From assembly GCA_021414145.1 (NCBI GenBank), contig JAIOOY010000087.1, positions 1 to 37,691 on the forward strand: a stretch of DNA of 37,691 nt, read 5' to 3'. Made by a program: the position numbers and the translations under genes. The notes beneath the pieces were generated by a model. The model ran no database searches and was not told the DNA's origin. It saw only the letters and a list, made by a program, of their open reading frames with translations. The DNA is from Methylophilales bacterium (GTDB lineage Bacteria > Pseudomonadota > Gammaproteobacteria > Burkholderiales > Methylophilaceae). This document shows, piece by piece, positions 27,005 to 36,875 of this stretch (its first letter is position 1; every line of letters begins with the position of its first letter).

Positions 27005-27306
27005 AATTCGCAGAAATTCTAGCTACGCTTGAGGCCACAGAGCATCTGCAATCGCTCACACTGACACACGCCAATGGCCATGTTGAAATCATAGAAAACA
27101 AGCCCGGAAGCCAAGGCTCGGTCAAGGTCTATCACTATTTATGGAAAAAACACGGCAGCATCAATACCAAGGCCGCCAAAGAAGGTTTGAAACTCTATGC
27201 CGAGCACAGTGACGACGCACTAGCAAATCCAGGCAAACACCCGAACATTGATAGGTTACTGGAAGTGTTGGAAACTAATGCCGAATTAACAGTAAATGCC
27301 AGTTAA
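27001..27306 (+). CDS. DUF2322-like small protein
   Basis: A 101-residue cytosolic protein without signal or membrane segment. The pattern [30 protein letters not shown], then [15 protein letters not shown] resembles the DUF2322 family of betaproteobacteria, from memory. No function is established. It overlaps coq7 by four bases (27001-27004), so it is translated from the ctpA / Fe-S / coq7 transcript. Its stop shares a TTAA with the convergent OsmC gene. Confidence 0.75.
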   Translation: MKFAEILATLEATEHLQSLTLTHANGHVEIIENKPGSQGSVKVYHYLWKKHGSINTKAAKEGLKLYAEHSDDALANPGKHPNIDRLLEVLETNAELTVNAS

Positions 27307-27722
27307 TTTGCTGGTAACACTTCAAAATCATGGGTAATCGCCACGCTTTTACTCAACATTATCGAAGCAGAGCAGTATTTTTCAGCCGATAATTTCACCG
27401 CACGTTCCACTTGGGCAGGGTTCAAATCTTTACCCGTGACCACAAAATGCACATGAATCTTGGTGAACACTTTTGGCACTTCATCGGCACGCTCAGCTTC
27501 CATTTCTGCCACACAATCCACCACGTTTTGGCGCGATTTTTTAAGGATGGTGACGACATCAAACGAGGTGCACGCGCCCATGCCGATGAGTAGCATTTCC
27601 ATTGGGCGCATACCCAGATTCCGGCCACCCGCTTCCGGCGCGCCATCCAATACCACAGCATGGCCGGTTTCGGATTCGCCCATAAAGCAGACGTTTTCAA
27701 CCCATTTGATGCGCGCTTTCAT
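27303..27722 (-). CDS. OsmC/Ohr-family protein (YhfA-like)
   Basis: A 139-residue OsmC-fold protein. The two family cysteines are present, in LIGMGACTSFDVVTIL and SAEKYCSASIMLSK. They form the peroxide-reactive pair in OsmC and Ohr enzymes; the YhfA branch, which this resembles, has an uncertain role. The core GRNLGMRPMEMLLIGMGAC and IHVHFVVTGKDL are typical. Its ATG shares one base with the stop of the upstream FKBP gene (27722), so the two are translated together. Its stop overlaps the DUF2322 stop through a shared TTAA. Confidence 0.92.
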   Translation of the reverse strand: MKARIKWVENVCFMGESETGHAVVLDGAPEAGGRNLGMRPMEMLLIGMGACTSFDVVTILKKSRQNVVDCVAEMEAERADEVPKVFTKIHVHFVVTGKDLNPAQVERAVKLSAEKYCSASIMLSKSVAITHDFEVLPAN

Positions 27723-28174
27723 TACTTCACATTCAACAGTTCAACGTCAAAAATAAGTGTGGCATTTGGCGGTATCACACCACCCGCACCGCGTGCGCCA
27801 TAGCCCATGTGTGGAGGAATAATCAATGTACGCTTACCACCTTCTTTCATGCCTACAACACCTTCGTCCCACCCTTGTATGACCTGGCTACCACCGAGAA
27901 AGAAGCTGAAGGGTTCACCACGATCTACCGAGCTATCAAATTTACTGCCGTGACCTTCTGGCTTGCTAGGGTCATACAGCCAACCAGTGTAATGCACGCT
28001 AACTGTCGTACCCGCGATGGCTTCTTTACCTTTGCCTAAGGTTTGATCTATTTTTTGCAATTCAGTCACAGTTTTTTTCATCATCATCTTCTCTTTGGCG
28101 GGTTCGGCAGTAACAGGGTTGGAAATAGCAAATATGGCGGCTAAGGCCACAACGCCGAATAAAGTATATTTCAT
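27722..28174 (-). CDS. Exported FKBP-type peptidyl-prolyl cis-trans isomerase
   Basis: A 150-residue isomerase with an N-terminal signal peptide of about 23 residues ending PVTA. The FKBP domain is complete: [48 protein letters not shown] and [19 protein letters not shown]. The catalytic-pocket aromatics (Tyr, Phe, Trp) are in place. A Met/Lys-rich linker (KEKMMMKKT) precedes the domain. It acts on proline-limited folding in the periplasm. It is divergent from fabA and is first in a two-gene unit with the OsmC protein. Confidence 0.94.
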   Translation of the reverse strand: MKYTLFGVVALAAIFAISNPVTAEPAKEKMMMKKTVTELQKIDQTLGKGKEAIAGTTVSVHYTGWLYDPSKPEGHGSKFDSSVDRGEPFSFFLGGSQVIQGWDEGVVGMKEGGKRTLIIPPHMGYGARGAGGVIPPNATLIFDVELLNVK

Positions 28175-28319
28175 TTAGCATTCCTTGAAGATTAAAAAAG
28201 CGACATGATAGCTTATTGAACGAGTGTATGCGCCGTTTCGGATACAATTGTGCTGACCGTCGCACTTGGTTATCATGCTGCATGCACGTCACCGTGGCCT
28301 CACTAAAGAGTATGTCAAA

Positions 28320-28832
28320 TTGAAAAAAAATAGCTTTACGCAAGAAGAATTATTGGCCTGTGGTCACGGCGAGTTATTTGGGCCTGGCAACGCAAGATTA
28401 CCGCTACCACCCATGCTAATGTTCAATCGCATCGTGTCCATCACCGAGGATGGCGGCACTTACGGCAATGGGCAAATCGTTGCTGAACTGGATGTATCAC
28501 CGGACTTATGGTTTTTTGACTGTCATTTTGAAAGCGACCCAGTGATGCCAGGATGCTTAGGTTTGGATGCTATGTGGCAACTCGTAGGATTTTTTCTGGG
28601 ATGGATGGGTGGCCCGGGGCGCGGACGGGCACTGGGTTCCGGCGATGTTAAATTTACTGGACAAGTGATACCAACTTGCAAAAAAGTGACCTACACTATT
28701 GATATGAAGCGGGTCATCATGCGTAAACTGGTGATGGGAATTGCCGACGCGCGCATGGATGTGGATGGCCGTGAAATCTATGTAGCCAATGATCTGCGTG
28801 TGGGTTTATTTACACAAACAGATAATTTCTAA
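28320..28832 (+). CDS. fabA: 3-hydroxydecanoyl-ACP dehydratase/isomerase FabA
   Basis: Makes unsaturated fatty acids by dehydrating 3-hydroxydecanoyl-ACP and isomerising the trans-2 product to cis-3. I placed the start at the TTG of 28320, giving about 170 residues that align with E. coli FabA (172) from [27 protein letters not shown] lies nine bases upstream. A longer frame from 28266 would add an 18-residue extension that has no counterpart in FabA. Catalytic His69 ([20 protein letters not shown]) and Asp83 are present, and [11 protein letters not shown] is typical of FabA rather than FabZ. It is followed 30 bases on by fabB, the classic FabA-FabB pair. Confidence 0.94.
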   Translation: MKKNSFTQEELLACGHGELFGPGNARLPLPPMLMFNRIVSITEDGGTYGNGQIVAELDVSPDLWFFDCHFESDPVMPGCLGLDAMWQLVGFFLGWMGGPGRGRALGSGDVKFTGQVIPTCKKVTYTIDMKRVIMRKLVMGIADARMDVDGREIYVANDLRVGLFTQTDNF

Positions 28833-28862
28833 GAAAAATTGTAAGTACAGTTAGGGGAAGTT

Positions 28863-30080
28863 ATGCGACGTGTCGTCGTCACCGGAATGGGTATCGTATC
28901 CAGTCTTGGTAATAACAAGACAGAAGTGCTAGATAGCCTGAAACGAGGCCGTTCTGGCATTACCTTTCAACAGGAATATGCCGATCATGGCTTGCGTTCG
29001 CAGGTGGCAGGTTCGGTAAAGAACCTGAACGTACAAGAACTGATAGACCGCAAACTCTTGCGTTTTATGGCGAGCGGCCACGCCTACGCCTGGATAGCCA
29101 TGCAGGAAGCGATTGCTGACGCAGGGTTGCCACCAGAATTAGTGTCCAACATCCGTACCGGCCTAGTAGTAGGCGCAGGGGGCACCTCTACCGAAAGCAT
29201 GTTGGAAGGCACCGACACGCTACGTGAAAAAGGCATACGCCGCGTAGGACCTTATATGGTGACCAAGACCATGTCTAGCGGGGTTTCAGCATGCTTGGCC
29301 ACTGGTGCACAGATCAAGGGTATCAACTACAGCATCAGTTCCGCCTGTTCCACCAGCGCCCACTGTATAGGCAATGGCTTGGAACAAATCCAGATGGGCA
29401 AGCAGGACATAGTATTTGCCGGTGGCGCTGAAGAAGAGCATTGGACCATGTCTTTCCTGTTCGATGCGATGGGTGCACTTTCCAGCAAATACAACGATAC
29501 GCCAGATAAGGCTTCGCGCACCTATGACGCGAACCGTGATGGCTTTGTCATCTCCGGCGGTGGCGGCATTTTGGTGTTAGAAGAGTTGGAACACGCCAAA
29601 AAACGTGGTGCGAAGATTTATGCAGAAATCGTTGGTTATGGCGCAACCTCTGACGGCTACGACATGGTTGCGCCATCTGGCGAGGGCGCGGAACGCTGTA
29701 TGCGCATGGCTTTGGAAGGTGTGAAGGATAAGGTTAACTACATCAATACCCACGGCACCAGCACACCAGTGGGCGACACCAAAGAGCTTGAAGCAATACG
29801 TGCGGTGTTTGGCACCGATGCTCCACACATTGCCTCTACAAAATCACTATCCGGTCATGCGCTAGGCGCTGCGGGGGTTAATGAAGCGGTGTATAGCTTG
29901 CTGATGATGGAAAATAACTTCATCGCCGCTTCAGCCAATATTGAAACTTTAGACCCTGCCGCTGAAGGCTTGCCCATCGTGCGGCAGCGCATAGATAACG
30001 TTAATATCAAAACTGCACTTTCCAACAGCTTTGGTTTTGGCGGTACTAATGCCTGTTTGGTGTTTTCAAAATCGACTTAA
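28863..30080 (+). CDS. fabB: 3-oxoacyl-ACP synthase I FabB
   Basis: A 405-residue condensing enzyme that elongates cis-3-decenoyl-ACP towards unsaturated fatty acids. The Cys-His-His triad is present: Cys162 in [10 protein letters not shown] (E. coli Cys163), His in [11 protein letters not shown] and His in [10 protein letters not shown]. The opening [15 protein letters not shown] and ending [14 protein letters not shown] are standard. GGGGAAG precedes the ATG. It pairs with fabA just upstream. The stop shares TTAA with the convergent HAD gene (30077-30080), which leaves no room for a terminator between them. Confidence 0.97.
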   Translation: MRRVVVTGMGIVSSLGNNKTEVLDSLKRGRSGITFQQEYADHGLRSQVAGSVKNLNVQELIDRKLLRFMASGHAYAWIAMQEAIADAGLPPELVSNIRTGLVVGAGGTSTESMLEGTDTLREKGIRRVGPYMVTKTMSSGVSACLATGAQIKGINYSISSACSTSAHCIGNGLEQIQMGKQDIVFAGGAEEEHWTMSFLFDAMGALSSKYNDTPDKASRTYDANRDGFVISGGGGILVLEELEHAKKRGAKIYAEIVGYGATSDGYDMVAPSGEGAERCMRMALEGVKDKVNYINTHGTSTPVGDTKELEAIRAVFGTDAPHIASTKSLSGHALGAAGVNEAVYSLLMMENNFIAASANIETLDPAAEGLPIVRQRIDNVNIKTALSNSFGFGGTNACLVFSKST

Positions 30081-30736
30081 CGTAAGCTCATTGCTGGCCA
30101 GCCGTGTGTCTTGGCATATTCTGCCAAAATCGGATCTGCATTCACTGCTATCGGCTTATCCACGGCCTGCATCAAAGGTAAATCGTTGTGTGAATCGCTA
30201 TAAAACCAAGTAGTTTCAAAGCTGCTCAGAGCTTGCCCGCGCGATTCCAACCACTGATTCAACCTAGTGACCTTGCCTTCCTTAAAACTAGGAATACCAC
30301 TGACGTGGCCAGTAAATTCGCCATTGATGTGTTCTGGCTCGGTCGCGATTAGATGCGGAACACCGAATTCAGTAGCTATCGGCGCAGTCACAAAGCTATT
30401 GGTGGCGGTAATCACCACCAATAAATCGCCATTGGCACGATGTTGCTCCACCAGTGCACGAGATTTGTCGGTCATCATTGGCCTTACTTTAAGCTCCATA
30501 TAGAGCTTATGCAGTGCATCCAGCTGGCTACGCGGATGGGCTGCCAAGGGACGAAACTGAAATTCCATAAACGCTACGATGTCCAGATTGCCATCTTTGT
30601 AATCCTGATAGAACTGAAGATTTTTGGCGGTGTGAGAGCTATCCAGTACACCCTGCTCTATCAGAAACTGCCCCCATTGGTAGTCGCTATCTCCGTTTAA
30701 TAGCGTGTTATCTAAATCAAATAAAGCGAGTTGCAA
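30077..30736 (-). CDS. HAD-IB family phosphatase (SerB-like)
   Basis: A 219-residue haloacid-dehalogenase-type hydrolase. The nucleophile motif is LFDLDNTLL (Asp7, Asp9). Motif II is VVITATNSF, and motif IV is [12 protein letters not shown]. This is the HAD-IB subfamily, which includes phosphoserine phosphatase-like and CicA-like proteins with a small helical cap. The substrate is not evident. It lies 16 bases downstream of leuA on the same strand, so it is probably in that transcript. Its stop overlaps that of fabB. Confidence 0.9.
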   Translation of the reverse strand: MQLALFDLDNTLLNGDSDYQWGQFLIEQGVLDSSHTAKNLQFYQDYKDGNLDIVAFMEFQFRPLAAHPRSQLDALHKLYMELKVRPMMTDKSRALVEQHRANGDLLVVITATNSFVTAPIATEFGVPHLIATEPEHINGEFTGHVSGIPSFKEGKVTRLNQWLESRGQALSSFETTWFYSDSHNDLPLMQAVDKPIAVNADPILAEYAKTHGWPAMSLR

Positions 30737-30752
30737 TGAGGGCTCCTAAAAG

Positions 30753-32300
30753 TTAAACCTGTGGATGTGCGCGTTCAAGCTTGGAATGTAGCTTGTTCAG
30801 CGCGTTGATGTAGGCCTTGGCGGAAGCGATGACAATATCGGTATCCGCTCCCAAGCCATTGACGATGCGGCTTTCCTTTGACAAGCGCACAGTGACCTCA
30901 CCTTGAGCATCGGTACCGCTGGTGATGTTATTCACCGAATAAAGCAACAGTTCGGCGCCACTTTGCACCATGCTTTCCAACGCTTTGAACGATGCGTCCA
31001 CTGGTCCGCCGCCATCGGCCTCAGCGCTGCGCTCTTTGGTGCTTTCCAGTATTGTCACCTTGGCGTGTGGTGTTTCGCCAGTTTCAGACTTTACTTGCAA
31101 ATACACCAATTTGTAGTGCTCTGGTGCTTCACTGATGATTTCGTCGCTGACCAAAGCTTGCAAGTCTTCGTCGAAAATCTCACGCTTTTTGTCGGCCAAT
31201 TCCTTGAACTTGCCAAAAGCAGCGTTCAAAACCTCTTCGCTTTCCAACACAATACCCAGTTCTTGCAAACGTGTTTTGAAAGCGTTACGGCCTGACAGCT
31301 TGCCCAAGGTGAGCTTATTAGCTCCCCAGCCCACGTCCTCAGCCCGCATGATTTCATAAGTCTCGCGGTGCTTGAGTACTCCGTCTTGGTGGATGCCAGA
31401 TTCGTGCGAAAACGCGTTCGCACCAACAACCGCTTTGTTAGGCTGTACCGGATAGCCAGTGATGCTAGAGACCAATTTGGAAGTAGGCACAATTTGCGTG
31501 GTATCAATACGAGTGTCACAACTAAACACATCACGTCGAGTTTTCACCGCCATCACCACTTCTTCCAAACTAGCATTGCCCGCGCGTTCGCCCAAACCGT
31601 TGATGGTGCATTCCACCTGTCGCGCACCGTTCATTACGGCGGCCAATGAATTCGCCACCGCCATACCGAGATCATTGTGGCAATGCGTTGACCAGATCAC
31701 TTTGTCGCTATTCGGTACGCGCGCAATCAACTGCTGTATACGTTCGCCCCACAAAACGGGAATGCTATAACCCACGGTATCTGGCACATTGAGCGTTTTA
31801 GCGCCAGCTTGGATGACTGCATCGAAAATCCGCACCAAAAAGTCCATTTCCGATCGCACCGCGTCTTCTGCCGAGAACTCTACGTTATCGGTATATTCCA
31901 GCGCCAATTTCACCGCCTCGACTGCGTTCTCGACCACTTGATCAGGAGTCATGCGTAACTTCTTTTCCATGTGGATTGGTGAGGTGGCGATAAAAGTGTG
32001 GATGCGTCCAGATTTGGCCGGAGTAATGGCCTCACCTGCTGCACGTACGTCACGCTCATTGGCGCGCGCCAGCGAACATACTGTGGAATTTTTCACCGTT
32101 TTCGCGATGGCGTGGATGGCATCTGCATCGCCCGGGCTGGCGGCGGCAAAGCCAGCCTCTATCACGTCCACACCCAGTTTTTCCAACTGGCGTGCGATAC
32201 GAATTTTTTCTTCCTTAGTCATCGCGGCGCCCGGGCTTTGCTCGCCGTCGCGCAAGGTAGTATCAAAAATAATGAGTTTGTCTTGCATATGTTGTTGCAT
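30753..32300 (-). CDS. leuA: 2-isopropylmalate synthase LeuA
   Basis: A 515-residue cytosolic enzyme that condenses acetyl-CoA with 2-oxoisovalerate in the first committed step of leucine synthesis. The N-terminal catalytic barrel begins [15 protein letters not shown], with the metal-binding [19 protein letters not shown]. The C-terminal LeuA dimer domain, responsible for leucine feedback, spans about residues 370-510. I chose the ATG at 32300 because GGAG lies seven bases upstream; a second Met four residues later is an alternative. Length is typical of the bacterial long form. It is separated from pssA, which often neighbours it in betaproteobacteria, by two HD-GYP genes. A candidate leader peptide and promoter lie upstream (32383-32501). 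Confidence 0.97.
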   Translation of the reverse strand: MQQHMQDKLIIFDTTLRDGEQSPGAAMTKEEKIRIARQLEKLGVDVIEAGFAAASPGDADAIHAIAKTVKNSTVCSLARANERDVRAAGEAITPAKSGRIHTFIATSPIHMEKKLRMTPDQVVENAVEAVKLALEYTDNVEFSAEDAVRSEMDFLVRIFDAVIQAGAKTLNVPDTVGYSIPVLWGERIQQLIARVPNSDKVIWSTHCHNDLGMAVANSLAAVMNGARQVECTINGLGERAGNASLEEVVMAVKTRRDVFSCDTRIDTTQIVPTSKLVSSITGYPVQPNKAVVGANAFSHESGIHQDGVLKHRETYEIMRAEDVGWGANKLTLGKLSGRNAFKTRLQELGIVLESEEVLNAAFGKFKELADKKREIFDEDLQALVSDEIISEAPEHYKLVYLQVKSETGETPHAKVTILESTKERSAEADGGGPVDASFKALESMVQSGAELLLYSVNNITSGTDAQGEVTVRLSKESRIVNGLGADTDIVIASAKAYINALNKLHSKLERAHPQV

Positions 32301-32382
32301 GGTAATACTCCATTTAAGGCGTTATTTCACACGTGTGGTAAGTGTACCGCACGAACTTAACTTCTGATTGGGGGGAGAGTAT

Positions 32383-32463
32383 TTAGCGCGCGACGCGCAG
32401 GTACAGACCTGCAAGCAGCAGGTTGAAATGAGAAAAAACTGAAGTGGTGCGATCAAAAAACAT
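32383..32463 (-). CDS. Candidate leucine-rich leader peptide upstream of leuA
   Basis: A 26-codon open frame on the minus strand, start ATG at 32463 and stop TAA at 32385-32383, about 80 bases before leuA. Five of the last twelve codons are Leu (FNLLLAGLYLRVAR at the C-terminus), including three in a row. A six-bp hairpin (GCAGGT with ACCTGC) overlaps the Leu codons. That is the layout of a leucine attenuator, where stalled ribosomes alter folding. No terminator U-tract is visible, and no good Shine-Dalgarno precedes the start, so this is only a candidate. Confidence 0.4.
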   Translation of the reverse strand: MFFDRTTSVFSHFNLLLAGLYLRVAR

Positions 32464-32472
32464 AGTGGTGCG

Positions 32473-32501
32473 AATATAGCGGCTTTCGCCTAAATGTGCA
32501 A
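32473..32501 (-). promoter_or_regulatory. Promoter of leuA
   Basis: On the minus strand TTGCAC (32501-32496) is 17 bases from TATATT (32478-32473), with five of six matches to each consensus box. Transcription would begin near 32466, only a few bases before the candidate leader-peptide ATG, giving an almost leaderless start for that peptide. It sits between the stop of the upstream HD-GYP gene and leuA. Confidence 0.6.
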
Positions 32502-32518
32502 GTTCAGGAATGCAAAGG

Positions 32519-33649
32519 TTAAAACGCGGCTAAAACGCCCCAAAACCGCTGCATGGCCAAATTAGATCCGGCGATCTCTTTGTGTACCGATTCTGTAATA
32601 GCGTATTCCGGGCTAATTGTTTTCCGCATGATTCTGCCATTCTGCGGCATGCCATGCGCGGTCAACACAAGAAATACTTCCGGGCAACCGGGTTTCACCC
32701 CATTTTTATACACTAGACCGATCTCATAGTTCTTGAGTCTTACAAATGAACCCGGAGGATACAAACCTATTTCTTTGATGAAATAGGGTGCCAGCTTACT
32801 ATCTATCTCTTTATTTTTACTCAGAAAAATATCTTTCAATGCAGCACTAGGCAATGCAAGCTTGCGACTACTGGTCACGCGTGCGCAATAGCGGTCAGCT
32901 AAGCCTATCAATTTGGCAAATACTGGAATTTCATCACCTTTTTTACCATTTGGGTAGCCGCTACCATCTTCATTTTCATGATGGTTAAGCACAGCTGCAA
33001 GCCATGCTTCATCAGTCACGCCGAAGCTTTTAAGCATTTCCACGCTGTGCTCAGGATGTGTGCGAAGGTGATCTTTCTCTTCTTGAGTCAGGGGGCCCTG
33101 TTTTTTATCCAAGTGTTCCTGATAATCCAGCATACCTAAATTTGCGGTCAAGGCCGCGGCGATACCAGTGATGATATCTTCCCGCGATATCCCCATGGAT
33201 CTAGCAACTAGCGATGCCACAATCGCTGTGTCAGTATTGTGTCGAAAATTGTATGGGCCGCCAGGTTTTTGATTTAAGAATATACAAGCCACAGCCACGT
33301 CTGAATCTAATTCAACAGCGGTATACACCATCTCGGCGAATTCGCGCATCTTTGCCGACACATCGGGAAACGCCGCAAGAACAGGTAAAGACTTTCTCAA
33401 TAAATAATTAGCGCGATTAAGAATACGCACCACAGATGGCTCGTTCTTGGGATTGAAATATACCTCTTCTGCATCACTGGAATAATTGATTTCAGTGTAC
33501 AAGCCCTCGGATACCAGCCGCGTCTTCGATGATTCGCTGGCCACAGTCTCCCCAGCACGCAACAATAACTTACCGTCCTCGCCAAACACATTCCATGGCA
33601 AGGGCTGCCCGACAATGATGTCCATGATCCCAATTCGTCGTTTAGCCAT
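32519..33649 (-). CDS. HD-GYP-like protein with degenerate HD motif (copy 1)
   Basis: A 376-residue cytosolic protein of the HD-GYP class, whose members normally hydrolyse cyclic di-GMP. An N-terminal domain of about 60 residues (LPWNVFGEDGKLLLRAGETV) precedes a helical HD-GYP domain around residues 100-285 and a small C-terminal domain. The GYP half is intact: NHHENEDGSGYPNGKKGDEI (His223, His224, Asp228), with His137, His198 and Asp252. The hallmark HDIGK is replaced by ANLGM (Ala169-Asn170, Met173), so metal binding should be impaired. It may be a c-di-GMP effector rather than an enzyme. GAGGAG precedes the ATG. A paralogue with the same loss lies just upstream. Confidence 0.85.
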   Translation of the reverse strand: MAKRRIGIMDIIVGQPLPWNVFGEDGKLLLRAGETVASESSKTRLVSEGLYTEINYSSDAEEVYFNPKNEPSVVRILNRANYLLRKSLPVLAAFPDVSAKMREFAEMVYTAVELDSDVAVACIFLNQKPGGPYNFRHNTDTAIVASLVARSMGISREDIITGIAAALTANLGMLDYQEHLDKKQGPLTQEEKDHLRTHPEHSVEMLKSFGVTDEAWLAAVLNHHENEDGSGYPNGKKGDEIPVFAKLIGLADRYCARVTSSRKLALPSAALKDIFLSKNKEIDSKLAPYFIKEIGLYPPGSFVRLKNYEIGLVYKNGVKPGCPEVFLVLTAHGMPQNGRIMRKTISPEYAITESVHKEIAGSNLAMQRFWGVLAAF

Positions 33650-33759
33650 GTGTACTCCTCATAATTTCTGCTTTACCTTAGTTTCTACAACTGATAATTG
33701 TCTGTTATAACCATTGTATAAAACTGTTAAATACTACCAATGACAAAGCAACAATCCTA

Positions 33760-34875
33760 TCAATGCGCCGCAACAACGCCCCATAGATCTATCATGGGAT
33801 GAGTTCCAGCCTCCTCACGTGGAAGCTCTTCTCGCACTGCAAATTCTTTGATATCTGTATCCCTCACGGTACCATGTTCCTGAGGCATTCCATTTGCAGC
33901 TATAGTCACATGCACCATTAACCCTGCAGGTGTTGCATTTTTTTTAGTCACTATACCAATTTGTCCATTTTTCAGCCTGACTGCAGTTCCAGTTGGGTGC
34001 AAACCTATGGCCTTAACCAGATATGCAGTGAGTTTAGGTGCAAATTCCTTGCCAGCCAAGATGTCGCGTATTGCAACATTAGGTAGCAATGGTGGGCGAT
34101 ATTTGTTCATCAGGCGTGCAGTATAGCGATCTGCCATGGCAATCAGTTTGGCGTGATCAGGGATTTCATCACCTTTTTTTCCCGCAGGATATCCGCTGCC
34201 ATCCTCGCTTTCATGGTGGCTCAGCACATAGGAAAGCCACTTTTCATTTTTAACACCAGCGTTCTGTAATATTTCTACCGCTTTCTGCGGATGCCGATGT
34301 ATCAGTGATCGTCCTTCTTCGGTAAGTCCACCGCGCTTGAGGTTGAGCTTATCCTGATAGTCCAGCATAGCTATGTTCATGGTCAAGGCGGCTGAAACAA
34401 TGATCAACAACTCTTCGTGCGCCAATTTCATAATTTGCCCAAGCAATCCCGCGAGTACGGCGGTATCAACCATATGGCGATAGCTATAGGGTGTATCTTC
34501 CTGATTCATCAGAATGCAGGCCACTGCCACATCTGCATTTAATTCCAACGCTTCCAAAACCAGTTCAGCAATCGCTGTTACTTTAGCTTCACCGTCACCT
34601 TCTCTTTCCAAATTAGGCAACGTTTTTTGTAATAGTTTGCTAGCAAGATTGAGGATACGTAAAACTGACGCCGGTTCACGCTCTGCGATGCCTTGGTCGC
34701 TAGAGCCAGCCTTAACATCAAAGTATAAGCCTTGGGTAGCAAGGCGGTACGCTTGTAGTTCACTAGTAATCGGCTCGTTGGCTTTGAGCAGCAAGCGACC
34801 CTCTTCGTTGAAGATATTCCAAGGTATCTTTGCCCCAACATAGGCTTTGCCTGCGGTTAAGTATCTTTTGCTCAT
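33760..34875 (-). CDS. HD-GYP-like protein with degenerate HD motif (copy 2)
   Basis: A 371-residue paralogue of the neighbouring protein, with the same three-part plan: an N-terminal IPWNIFNEEGRLLLKANEPI domain, a HD-GYP domain and a short C-terminal domain (VRLKNGQIGIVTKK). The GYP half is intact as SHHESEDGSGYPAGKKGDEI (His220, His221, Asp225), with His134, His195 and Asp249. The HDIGK motif reads MNIAM (Met166-Asn167, Met170). Catalysis is therefore doubtful, as in copy 1. It starts six bases after the pssA stop and is probably co-transcribed with it. The 110-base gap before copy 1 allows a separate promoter for copy 1. Confidence 0.85.
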   Translation of the reverse strand: MSKRYLTAGKAYVGAKIPWNIFNEEGRLLLKANEPITSELQAYRLATQGLYFDVKAGSSDQGIAEREPASVLRILNLASKLLQKTLPNLEREGDGEAKVTAIAELVLEALELNADVAVACILMNQEDTPYSYRHMVDTAVLAGLLGQIMKLAHEELLIIVSAALTMNIAMLDYQDKLNLKRGGLTEEGRSLIHRHPQKAVEILQNAGVKNEKWLSYVLSHHESEDGSGYPAGKKGDEIPDHAKLIAMADRYTARLMNKYRPPLLPNVAIRDILAGKEFAPKLTAYLVKAIGLHPTGTAVRLKNGQIGIVTKKNATPAGLMVHVTIAANGMPQEHGTVRDTDIKEFAVREELPREEAGTHPMIDLWGVVAAH

Positions 34876-34881
34876 GGTGCT

Positions 34882-35664
34882 TTAAGTTTTGTGTCTAAAC
34901 TTCAACGTCAGCCAGTTAGCATAACCTGACAGGCCATACAAAACGAACAAGAAAAATAATACTTCGGGTGGGCTATAAGAAACAAGAACGAAAGCCAACA
35001 CGATGAGCAGCACTACCATAAATGGCACACTACGCCGCAAGTTGAAATCCTTGCCACTGTAATAGCGTAAATCGCTCACCATGGTTAAACCAGCAAACAC
35101 AGTAGTCACCCAAGCTAGCCATTTTATGTGCAATACACCTAACATGACATCACTTCCGCTCACTCCGTTTGAGTTAGCAACCCACACCAAACCAGCTAGC
35201 AAGGCCGCCGCCGCAGGGCTAGGTAAACCTTGAAAGAAACGCTTGTCGCTTTCATCCAACTTAGTGTTGAAACGCGCCAATCGTAACGCCGCACCGGCAC
35301 AATAAATAAACGCCGCAATCCAACCCAGCTTGCCCATAGGCTTCAACGCCCACACATAGAGCACCAAGGCCGGAGCCACACCAAACGAGACCATGTCTGA
35401 CAGCGAATCATATTCAGCCCCAAACGCACTTTGTGTGCGTGTAAGGCGCGCCACGCGACCATCCAGTCCATCTAAAATCATAGCGAGGAAAATCGCTACC
35501 GCAGACTGCTCAAACTGTCCGCCCATGGCTTGTACGATGGAATAAAAACCGGCAAATAGCGCACCCGTAGTAAACAAATTGGGCAATAAATAAATGCTCC
35601 TCTCCCGGAGTTTTGGATCCAAGAGTGGGCGTGGTTTGCGTGGGCGTGGTGTTTGGGTAGCCAT
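34882..35664 (-). CDS. pssA: CDP-diacylglycerol-serine O-phosphatidyltransferase
   Basis: A 260-residue inner-membrane enzyme making phosphatidylserine, the precursor of phosphatidylethanolamine. The CDP-alcohol phosphotransferase motif is complete: DGRVAR, eight residues, Gly, three residues, Asp, three residues, Asp, in DGLDGRVARLTRTQSAFG followed by AEYDSLSD. Several hydrophobic helices follow, as in the type II enzyme. The N-terminus is basic and Pro-rich. It is divergent from tgt with 65 bases between them; a TATACT -10-like box lies about 10 bases before the start, suggesting a very short leader. Downstream are the two HD-GYP-like genes. Confidence 0.95.
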   Translation of the reverse strand: MATQTPRPRKPRPLLDPKLRERSIYLLPNLFTTGALFAGFYSIVQAMGGQFEQSAVAIFLAMILDGLDGRVARLTRTQSAFGAEYDSLSDMVSFGVAPALVLYVWALKPMGKLGWIAAFIYCAGAALRLARFNTKLDESDKRFFQGLPSPAAAALLAGLVWVANSNGVSGSDVMLGVLHIKWLAWVTTVFAGLTMVSDLRYYSGKDFNLRRSVPFMVVLLIVLAFVLVSYSPPEVLFFLFVLYGLSGYANWLTLKFRHKT

Positions 35665-35717
35665 ATTCGGTTGAGTATAGCAAACAGAAGCTTATGGTAG
35701 TATCCCGCCAGTTCTAA

Positions 35718-36833
<1,116 letters not shown>

Positions 36834-36875
36834 AATCTCGCGGTTTTTTAGTGTCTAACTTTTAAGGAAAATTCC

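Noticed and set aside
33650-33759. Promoter-like AT-rich gap before HD-GYP copy 1
   Set aside because: Several -10-like boxes (TTATAC, TTATAA) are present but none has a convincing -35 at the right spacing, so no specific promoter is listed.
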